DNA of 44,219 nucleotides. It comes from CAYQMF01 sp964418595. GTDB lineage: Bacteria; Planctomycetota; UBA1135; UBA2386. Each line of letters begins with the position of its first letter. Position 1 is the stretch's first letter. This document shows, piece by piece, positions 24,704 through 32,300 of the stretch. Under the pieces are notes generated by a model. The model saw nothing but the letters and a program-made list of their open reading frames with translations, was not told the origin of the DNA and searched no databases. The position numbers and the translations under genes were made by a program. The stretch spans positions 1 through 44,219 of the forward strand of contig CAYQMF010000044.1 of NCBI GenBank assembly GCA_964418595.1. The letters run 5' to 3'.

Positions 24704-26617
24704 TCAGGCCTGCACGTCGCCCAGCTCGAACCGGCCGGCGGCGGAGGGCGGGACGGTCGAGGAGCGCCACGGCAGGCGATCGTCGACGCTGATCTCGAAG
24801 GTCGCGGGTTCGCGCCGGACAGCGCCGCGTTCTTCGATCCGACCGTCGCGGCCCGTGCGCGCGTGGAAGGTGTCGCTGCCGCCGTCGGCGTAGCGCGCGG
24901 TGATCGCGACGTCGGCGTTGCCGCGCGGGGCACCCGTGGCGTCGACGAGGCGCGCGCCGAGGTCAGCAGGGCGGGGGAGCGTGAGGGTCTGTTCGGCGAG
25001 GTCTTCGCCCGCGCTGACGGTCAGAGTCGGCGTCGCGCACCGTGGCCCGCGCGGGAAGCGCATGACGACCAGCCGCATGGACCGCACCGGCTGGTAGACC
25101 TGGAAGCGCGTGCGCCCCTCGGCGTCGAGCACGCGGGTGTCGCCGTGCAGGGAGTTGCGGCCGTTGGCGTCGGTGAGCCACAGTTCCGTCGTGATGCTGT
25201 CCACGCGGGCCTCGGCGTCGACGACGCGCAGCGGAAGCGTCACCGGCTCCATCACCTGCAGCTCGACGCTCGCGGTCTCGCCGCTGGCGAAGCGGCGCTC
25301 GACGAACCGCGGCGCGGGCCCGGCGCCCAGGCGGTAGGCGCCCGCGCCGGTCGTGAGGCGCAGCTCGAAGGCCCCGTCGGCGTCGGTCTGCGTCGACGCA
25401 TCCCACAACACCCGTGCGCCGAACTCCACCTGCACGCGCAGCCCGGCCGCGGGTCGCTGCGAGGTCGCCGTGGTTACGCGCCCGCGCACGACGATCGGCG
25501 CCTCGACGGCGAAGTCGCGTTCCATCGTCTCGCCGGCGCTCGGCACGAACGGGTCTGCGCTCCGCGGCGACAGCTCGATCTCCCCGCCCTCGAGTCCCAC
25601 CTGCACGAGCTGCGCGGCGTAGGTCGCACCGGGCTGCAGGTCGGTCACTTCGTAGCCGCCATCGGCGCGCACGTTGCCGGTGCCGACGAGCTGGCGGCGC
25701 AGGCCGGTCCGGAACACCGGCACCGGTGCATCGCGCAACGACCCGCGCACGCGCACCGCGAGCCGGTCGGTGTGGTCGCTCGTCATCCCCCGCACCCGCC
25801 CGCGCAGGATGGCGCGCGCCTGCCAGCGCAGCTCGGCGAAGGCATCGGTCGCGACGGCGAGGAAGAAGTCGCGGCCGTGCGCGGTCGAGTCGACGCGCAG
25901 GTCGCAGTGTGTTGCGTCGGCCGCGACGCCCACCGCGAAGGTGCCGTCGGCCTCCGTGAGGGCGAGGCCCGGGCTGTCGGCGAAGTCCGCCGCACTCCAG
26001 GCCTGTTCGACCGACACGACGCCGTGGCCGACCCCGCTGCCGTCGGGCGCGAGCACGCGGCCGCGCAGCAGGCGCCCGGGCACGAGGTCGAGCACGACGG
26101 CCTCGTGCGTCGCGGCGGCCACGTGCGCGATCGCACTCGCATGACCCGGCGCCGAGGCCGACACCTGCGCCGGTGCATCCGGCGCGCGTCGGGGCAAGCG
26201 GAAACGGCCGGCCCCGTCGGTCGCCATGCGCGCGGTCCGGGCGTGGTCGACCGGCTCGTACTCCAGACGGAGGCCCGCGGGCGCGGCGGCCGATTCGAGC
26301 AACACGACCATCGCGCCGGCCAGGGGCCGGCCGGCGACGCCGCGCACGAGGCCTTCGACCCAGGCTTCGGTGCGCGGGGTTTCGGGCAGCGCGGACGCGC
26401 GGGCCGCGGGCTCGCCCTGCGCCGCGGACACGCCCGTCCGCTCCGCCGCGAGCGTCGTCGCGCGACCGTCCTCGACCGACGCCCCGGGCTCGCCCAGCCG
26501 GCCAGCCGCGACCGCGAGCGCGCCGGCGAGGAGCGTCAACGCGCCGATCACGACGAGCCAGGTGTTCCGTTCGGAGCGCGCGCGTTGCGGTGGTGGCTTG
26601 CGGTCGGCGGGAGCCAT
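24704..26617 (-). CDS. Membrane-anchored protein with carboxypeptidase-regulatory-like repeats
   Basis: The product is 637 aa. A short basic N-terminus is followed by a transmembrane helix (WLVVIGALTLLAGALAVAAG, about 20-39), then at least five Ig-like regulatory repeats with the family phrases VEGLVRGVAGRPLAGAMVVL, LLRGRVLAPDGSGVGHGVV, EADGTFAVGV, VVRGRVTTATSQRPAAGLRV and TDADGAFELRL. These domains are usually structural or adhesive. It resembles the frameshifted protein at 19191-20436 in domain content. It is transcribed away from the Gfo/Idh gene, with 89 bp between them. No catalytic residues are visible. Confidence 0.88.
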   Translation of the reverse strand: MAPADRKPPPQRARSERNTWLVVIGALTLLAGALAVAAGRLGEPGASVEDGRATTLAAERTGVSAAQGEPAARASALPETPRTEAWVEGLVRGVAGRPLAGAMVVLLESAAAPAGLRLEYEPVDHARTARMATDGAGRFRLPRRAPDAPAQVSASAPGHASAIAHVAAATHEAVVLDLVPGRLLRGRVLAPDGSGVGHGVVSVEQAWSAADFADSPGLALTEADGTFAVGVAADATHCDLRVDSTAHGRDFFLAVATDAFAELRWQARAILRGRVRGMTSDHTDRLAVRVRGSLRDAPVPVFRTGLRRQLVGTGNVRADGGYEVTDLQPGATYAAQLVQVGLEGGEIELSPRSADPFVPSAGETMERDFAVEAPIVVRGRVTTATSQRPAAGLRVQVEFGARVLWDASTQTDADGAFELRLTTGAGAYRLGAGPAPRFVERRFASGETASVELQVMEPVTLPLRVVDAEARVDSITTELWLTDANGRNSLHGDTRVLDAEGRTRFQVYQPVRSMRLVVMRFPRGPRCATPTLTVSAGEDLAEQTLTLPRPADLGARLVDATGAPRGNADVAITARYADGGSDTFHARTGRDGRIEERGAVRREPATFEISVDDRLPWRSSTVPPSAAGRFELGDVQA

Positions 26618-26706
26618 GCGACGACGAGCTTAGCTCTCGCGCGCGGCAGCGATCCATCCGCGCGCTGGGCAACGTCCGATCGTCGCGGTACCGTCCGCCC
26701 TGGACC

Positions 26707-27819
26707 ATGAGAGACCGTCCCGTCAACGTCGCGCTCGTCGGCCTGGGCTTCGGCGCCGAGTTCATCCCGATCTACCAGGCGCATCCGCACGCCAACATCG
26801 TCGCCATCTGCCAGCGGTCGCGCGCGCAGCTCGACAAGATCGGCGATGCGTTCGGCATCGAGCGGCGCTACACGAACTACGCGGACCTGCTGAAGGATCG
26901 CGACGTGGAAGCCGTGCACATCAACACACCGATCCCCGACCACGCGCCGCAGTCGATCGCGGCGCTGGAGGCGGGCAAGCACGTGGCGTGCACGGTGCCG
27001 GCGGCGACCAACCTGAAGGACCTCGAGCGCATCGTTGCGCTCGTGAAGAAGACCGGGCTCCGCTACATGATGATGGAGACCGTCGTCTACAGCCGCGAGT
27101 ACCTGTTCGTGAAGGAGCTGTACGACCGCGGCGACCTGGGCCGCCTGCAGTTCCTGCGCGCGTCGCACCAGCAGGAGATGGCGGGCTGGCCCGGCTACTG
27201 GGAAGGCCTGCCGCCGATGCACTACGCGACTCACTGCGTGGGGCCGGTGCTCGCCCTCACCGACGCGCGCGCGGAGCAGGTGTCGTGCCTGGGCTCGGGC
27301 CGCATCGACGAGAAGCTCATCGCCAAGTACGGCTCACCCTTCGCCGTCGAGACCTGCCACATCAAGTTCAAGGGCAGCGACCTCGCGGCGGAGATCACTC
27401 GCTCGCTGTTCAACACCGCGCGCCAGTACCGCGAGAGCTTCGATGCCTACGGCTCGAAGCAGTCGTTCGAGTGGACCCAGATCGGGCACGAGCTGCCGGT
27501 GATCCACACCGGCGAGACGCCGCGGCGCGTCGAGGTGCCCGACTACGCGAGCCGGCTGCCCGCGCCCATCCGCAAGTTCACGACCCAGGGCGTGTACGAC
27601 TCGGACGCCAACCAGCACCTGTCGTTCAAGCAGGGCTCCGGCCACGGCGGTTCGCACCCGCACCTCGCGCACGAGTTCGTCACGGCGTTGATGGAGGGGC
27701 GCGAGCCGTACCCGAACGCGGCGCGCTCGGCGAACTGGACCGCGGTGGGGATCCTCGCGCACGAGTCGGCGATGGCCGGCGGCGCGATCAAGAAGCTGCC
27801 GGAGTGGACGCTGGGGTGA
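26707..27819 (+). CDS. Gfo/Idh/MocA-family NAD(P)-dependent oxidoreductase
   Basis: The product is 370 aa, the normal length. The Rossmann fold starts ALVGLGFGAEFIPIY, followed by ERRYTNYADLLKDRDVEAV and HINTPIPDHAPQSIAALEAG. The family motif that usually reads EKP is CTVPAATN here, so the usual catalytic Lys is absent. The second domain has HYATHCVGPVLAL and the substrate region SGHGGSHPHLAHEF. Such enzymes oxidise or reduce sugars or inositols. The TVP variant exists in planctomycetes and may have changed chemistry. Planctomycete genomes carry many paralogues, so a specific substrate cannot be given. Confidence 0.93.
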   Translation: MRDRPVNVALVGLGFGAEFIPIYQAHPHANIVAICQRSRAQLDKIGDAFGIERRYTNYADLLKDRDVEAVHINTPIPDHAPQSIAALEAGKHVACTVPAATNLKDLERIVALVKKTGLRYMMMETVVYSREYLFVKELYDRGDLGRLQFLRASHQQEMAGWPGYWEGLPPMHYATHCVGPVLALTDARAEQVSCLGSGRIDEKLIAKYGSPFAVETCHIKFKGSDLAAEITRSLFNTARQYRESFDAYGSKQSFEWTQIGHELPVIHTGETPRRVEVPDYASRLPAPIRKFTTQGVYDSDANQHLSFKQGSGHGGSHPHLAHEFVTALMEGREPYPNAARSANWTAVGILAHESAMAGGAIKKLPEWTLG

Positions 27820-27836
27820 ACCGCGGGAGTGGTTGA

Positions 27837-28172
27837 TCAGCAGATCGATCCGAGCAGATCGGCCATGCGCCACAGGGCGAACCCGAGCGCCGCGAGGCCC
27901 ATCACTCCGAGCATGCTCAGCGTGATCCAAAACCCGGGATGCCGGACCGCCCACGCCCGCCACGCGACGAACGCCAGGGTGGCCACCGCGGCACCGGCGC
28001 TCGTGGCCGCCGCCACGAAGTAGTCGGGCCCCGTGGCGTTGGCGATGGTCGTGAACTGCACGCCGAAGCCGACCGCGATCACCACGAAGTACGCCACCGT
28101 GGTGGCGATCAGGTCGAGGACGGAGGGGCTGGTGCGTCGGCCCACGCCGACAGACGGATCAGTGGCAGGCAC
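27837..28172 (-). CDS. Small three-helix membrane protein
   Basis: The product is 111 aa from the GTG at 28170-28172; no ATG is available. Three hydrophobic segments are visible: IATTVAYFVVIAVGFGV, AAATSAGAAVATLAFVAW and FWITLSMLGVMGLAALGFAL. It ends WRMADLLGSIC. No family recognised. It is convergent with the Gfo/Idh gene (17 bp apart) and divergent from the MNT antitoxin gene. Confidence 0.65.
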   Translation of the reverse strand: MPATDPSVGVGRRTSPSVLDLIATTVAYFVVIAVGFGVQFTTIANATGPDYFVAAATSAGAAVATLAFVAWRAWAVRHPGFWITLSMLGVMGLAALGFALWRMADLLGSIC

Positions 28173-28253
28173 GGGTCCGACTCTATCCCGACGATCATGC
28201 TGACGCGCAAGGCCGGTTGGACGCGTGCCGGCGTCCAGCGTAGGCTGGCCCGC

Positions 28254-28670
28254 ATGGTCCGCTCCGTCGACGTGATCCCGCGCGTGCGTGCCGTGCTCGA
28301 ACGCGCGCCCCTGCGCTGGGCGTACCTGTTCGGCTCGTGTGCGCGCGGGCCCGAGGGTCGCGACGTCGACATCGCGATCATGCCCGAGGTCGGTGCGTAT
28401 CCCACGGCGGTGGCCTGGGGTTCTCTCATCGCCGAACTGGAGCCTGCGGCCGGCACGACCGTGGATCTCGTCGATCTGCGCACGGCACACCTGCCCATCG
28501 CGAGCGCGGTCCTTTCCGCGCGAGTGATGCTCGTCGATCGGGAACGCGACCATCGGCACGCGTGGGAGGCAGACACGACGTCCCGCTGGCTCGACTTCAA
28601 GCCCGCCTGGGAGCGCTATTCCCGCGTGCGCAACGAGGCCGCCGCAGCCCGTCGCCGAGGCGTCGGCTGA
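28254..28670 (+). CDS. mntA: MNT-type nucleotidyltransferase, antitoxin of an MNT/HEPN pair
   Basis: The product is 138 aa. It has AYLFGSCARGPEGRDVDIAIM, with Gly27-Ser28 and Asp37-x-Asp39, and a third acidic position in VDLVDL (Asp71 or Asp74). The spacing between GS and DxD is eight residues, shorter than the ten in characterised MntA. MntA proteins silence the partner HEPN RNase by adding AMP units to a tyrosine. The gene ends TGATG, overlapping the HEPN start by one base. It is short, with no extra domain, and is probably the first gene of a bicistronic toxin-antitoxin operon. Confidence 0.88.
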   Translation: MVRSVDVIPRVRAVLERAPLRWAYLFGSCARGPEGRDVDIAIMPEVGAYPTAVAWGSLIAELEPAAGTTVDLVDLRTAHLPIASAVLSARVMLVDRERDHRHAWEADTTSRWLDFKPAWERYSRVRNEAAAARRRGVG

Positions 28671-29086
28671 TGGTCGGTCGTGACACCATCGCACGCCGGC
28701 TGGACGTGCTGCGGGACGCGCTCGCGGACCTGAAGCGCTACCGCGCGAGGTTCTCGGCCAACGACCTCCAGACGGACCGCGACGCCCAGCACATGGTCCT
28801 GCACGCCATGTTCCTGGCCGCCCAGGCAGCGATCGACATCGCGCTCCACGGCACGGCGGCCACGGAGCAGGCGCAGTCGACGACCTACCAGCAGGCCTTC
28901 GCGCTTCTGGCGGAGTCGGGCATGCTCGATCGTGACCTCGCGCGGCGGATGATGGGCTGGGCCGGCCTGCGCAACGTGCTCGCCCACCAGTACGCGGCCG
29001 TCGACATGGCGCGGATCGCGGCGACGCTGGCAGGCGAGCTCGACGACCTCGATGCGTTCGCTGCCGCAGTCGCGGCCTGGTGGTGA
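28670..29086 (+). CDS. hepT: HEPN-domain ribonuclease toxin (HepT / DUF86-like)
   Basis: The product is 138 aa and all-helical. The catalytic motif R101-N-V-L-A-H106-Q-Y108 is RX4HXY, as in HepT, where the Tyr is the site AMPylated by MntA. The helix LHAMFLAAQAAIDIALH packs the dimer core. The start overlaps the antitoxin stop (TGATG). HepT cleaves RNA and arrests growth when freed. The motif is complete, so the toxin should be active. The pair looks self-contained, between a small membrane protein gene and the giant fusion gene. It could be a defence or stress module. Confidence 0.9.
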   Translation: MVGRDTIARRLDVLRDALADLKRYRARFSANDLQTDRDAQHMVLHAMFLAAQAAIDIALHGTAATEQAQSTTYQQAFALLAESGMLDRDLARRMMGWAGLRNVLAHQYAAVDMARIAATLAGELDDLDAFAAAVAAWW

Positions 29087-29121
29087 GGCGAGGCTCGCTC
29101 TCGCGGTGGGATCGAAGACTC

Positions 29122-29200
29122 CGCCGCTGGCGTACCGGCGGCGCTGGCGGACGACCGGACAGCTCGTCGCCGTCGACCATTGTCGTGTCCCGCGGACACG
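29122..29200 (+). terminator. Two hairpins after the HEPN gene
   Basis: The first is CGCCGCTGG/CCGGCGGCG with loop CGTA (29122-29143), a 9-bp stem with one G-T pair, 35 bases after the toxin stop. The second is CGTGTCC/GGACACG with loop CGC (29184-29200). Neither has a T-run. They are candidates for ending the toxin-antitoxin transcript. The remaining 170 bp to the next gene are featureless. Confidence 0.35.
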
Positions 29201-29368
29201 TTGGCGGCCGGCGCGAGGCGAGTCACTGCGCTACGCCGCATGGACCCGCACTGGGATGCGGTCCCCGTCCTGTCCAACGCCCGGACCCCGCGGTAGCGTC
29301 GGTCGCCCTGCCACGCGAGACGGCCACGTCTCGCGGTCGCGAACCCAGACCGCGCACGCCAACCGCTC

Positions 29369-32300
29369 ATGAACGTCACCCCGATCCTGGTTGCATGCCT
29401 GACGGCGGTCGTCGCCGCCCAGAACGAGGTCCGCTCCTTCGACACGAAGCAGCTCGAGACCCGCTTCTTCTGCGAGGGGGCGACCTTCGGCGACCTCAAC
29501 CGGGACGGCAAGGCCGACATCGTGGCGGGCCCGTTCTGGTACGAGGGCCCGGAGTTCACCAAGGCGCGCGAGCTGTACGAGCCGAAGCCGTTCGAGACGA
29601 GCGTGTACTCGGACAACTTCTTCGCGTTCGTGCACGACTTCGACGCCGACGGCTGGAACGACGTGCTGATCATCGGCTTCCCCGGGCAGGACGCGGCGTG
29701 GTACCAGAACCCGCGCGGTGAGGAGCGGCGCTGGACGAAGCACGTGGTGTTCGTGGGCGTCGACAACGAGTCGCCGACCTTCACGGACCTCGTCGGCGAC
29801 GACAGGCCGGAGCTGGTGTGCCAGCACGAGGATCGGCTCGGCTACGCCGTCGTCGACTGGAGCGCGCCGGAGAAGCCGTGGGTCTGGCACCCGCTCTCGG
29901 TGACCGGGATCGGCGGGCGCTTCACGCACGGGCTCGGCGTGGGCGACATCGACGGCGACGGGCGCAAGGACGTGCTGTGGAAGCACGGCTGGTGGCGGCA
30001 GCCGGAATCGCTCGCGGGGGATCCGACCTGGGAAGGGCAGGGCGTCGCGTTCGCCGGCAACGGCGGCGCGCAGATGCTGGTGTTCGACGTCGACGGCGAC
30101 GGCGACAACGACGTGGTCACCAGCGACAACGCGCACGGCTATGGGCTGGCATGGTTCGAGCAGACCAGGGCCGCCGGCAAGATCGGCTTCCAGAAGCACA
30201 AGATCATGGGGAGCGAGGCGCGCGAGAACGCCTACGGCCTCGTGATCGGCAACCTGCACGCGCTGTGCGCGGTCGACATGAACGGCGACGGGTTGACCGA
30301 CTTCGTCACCGGCAACCGCTACTTCGCGCACGGCGGCCGCGACCGCGCCGACGGCGAGAAGCCGAGCGTCACGTGGTTCGAGCTGCGCCGGATCGACGGC
30401 GTCGTGAGCTTCGCGCCGCACGAGGTCCATGCCGACTCCGGCGTCGGCACCCAGGTGGTGGCCGGCGACATCGACGGCGACGGGCGCGCCGACGTCGTGG
30501 TGGGCAACAAGAAGGGCACGTTCGTGCATCTGCAGAAGGTGCGCGCCGTGTCGTCGCGCGAGCGGCGCGACGAAGAGCGGCGCAACCTCGCGCGCGCGCA
30601 GCGGGCGGCGAGCATCGACCGGCAGGGCGTGCTGCCCAAGGGTGCGGACGGCCGCGCGCTGAACATGGACTTCGAGACCGGCGACCTGCGCGACTGGACC
30701 GCCACCGGCGAGGCGTTCACCGGGGCGCCGAGCGACGGCGACACCGTGGCGAAGCGGCGCAACGACATGCGCAGCGCGCACACCGGCCGCTACTGGGTGG
30801 GTACCTTCGAGCCGCAGAACTCCGACAAGCCGCGCGGGACGTTGTCGTCGGCGGCGTTCACGCTCGAGCACCCCTTCGCGAGCTTCCTGGTGGGTGGCGG
30901 GCGCGACCGCTCGACCCGGGTGGAGATCGTGCGCGCCGACACCGGCGAAGTCGTGTTCACCGCATCGGGGCGCGACGACGAGGCCATGGTGAGCGTCGAC
31001 GTCGACCTCGTGGATCACGTCGGGAAGCAGGTGTTCGTGCGTCTGGTCGACGATGCGACCGGGCACTGGGGGCACATCAACTTCGACGACTTCCGGCTGC
31101 ACGCGGAGCTGGCCAACACCGCCGCAGCGACGCCGCAGGGGTTCACGGCGGCGGAGGCCACAAAGCGCATGCGCGTGCCGGACGGCTTCCGCGTGCAGGC
31201 CTTCGCGAGCGAGCCCGACCTGCACCAGCCGGTGGCGCTCGCGCTCGACGAGCGCGGCCGGGTGTGGGTGGCGGAGGCGTTCTCCTACCCGCGCCGCCAG
31301 AAGGAAGGCGAGGGGAAGGACAACATCCTCGTGTTCGAGGACCGCGACGGCGACGGGGTGATGGACAAGCGCACCGTGTTCGCGTCGGGCCTCAACCTCG
31401 TGAGCGGGCTCGAGGTGGGCTTTGGCGGCGTGTGGGTGGGGGCGGCGCCGTACCTCATGTTCATCCCGGACAAGGACGGCGACCTCGTCCCCGACGGCGA
31501 GCCGCGCATCCTGCTCGACGGCTGGCACTACGAGGACACGCACGAGACGCTGAACTCGTTCACCTGGGGCCCAGACGGCTGGCTGTACGGCTGCCACGGC
31601 GTGTTCACGCACTCGCGCGTGGGCAAGCCCGGCACGCCAAACGACCAGCGGCAGCGGATCAACGCCGGCGTGTGGCGGTTCCATCCGCAGCGCGAGGAGT
31701 TCGAGGTGTTCGCGCACGGCAGCAGCAACCCGTGGGGCATCGACTTCGACGACCGCGGCCAGGCCTTCATCACCGCGTGCGTGATCCCGCACCTCTACCA
31801 CGTGATCCAGGGCGCGGCGTACCGGCGGCAGTCGGGGGAGCACTTCAACCCGTACGTGTACGACGACATCACCACGATCGCCGACCACCTGCACTACGTG
31901 GGAGCGAGTCCGTGGGACGGCAACAGCCTGTCCGACTCGGTCGGCGGCGGGCACGCACACTGCGGCGCGATGATCTATCGCGGTGGGCGGTTCCCGGCGC
32001 AGTACCAGGGCGCGATCTTCATGGACAACATCCATGGCCATCGCCTCAACACCGACATCCTGCATCGCGCGGGGTCGGGGTTCAGCGGCAGCCACGGGCC
32101 CGACTTCCTGGTGTCGAACGACAAGTGGTTCATGGGCATCGCCATGGACTACGGCCACGACGGCAACGTGTGGCTGATCGACTGGTACGACAAACAGAAC
32201 TGCCACCTGAAGGACCCCGAGGTCTGGGATCGCAGCAACGGGCGGCTCTACAAGGTCAGCTACGGCGACGACGCCGTGCCCGTCGCCGACCTGCATGCGA

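Noticed and set aside
22023..24893. A 956-aa plus-strand frame spanning the OmpA-domain and radical SAM genes
   Set aside because: It is the complement of two real genes in other frames, lacks motifs and crosses a gene boundary.
29231..32296. A 1021-aa minus-strand frame opposite the giant fusion gene
   Set aside because: Low-complexity Val/Arg/His/Ala composition typical of antisense GC-rich DNA; the plus strand has complete domain motifs.
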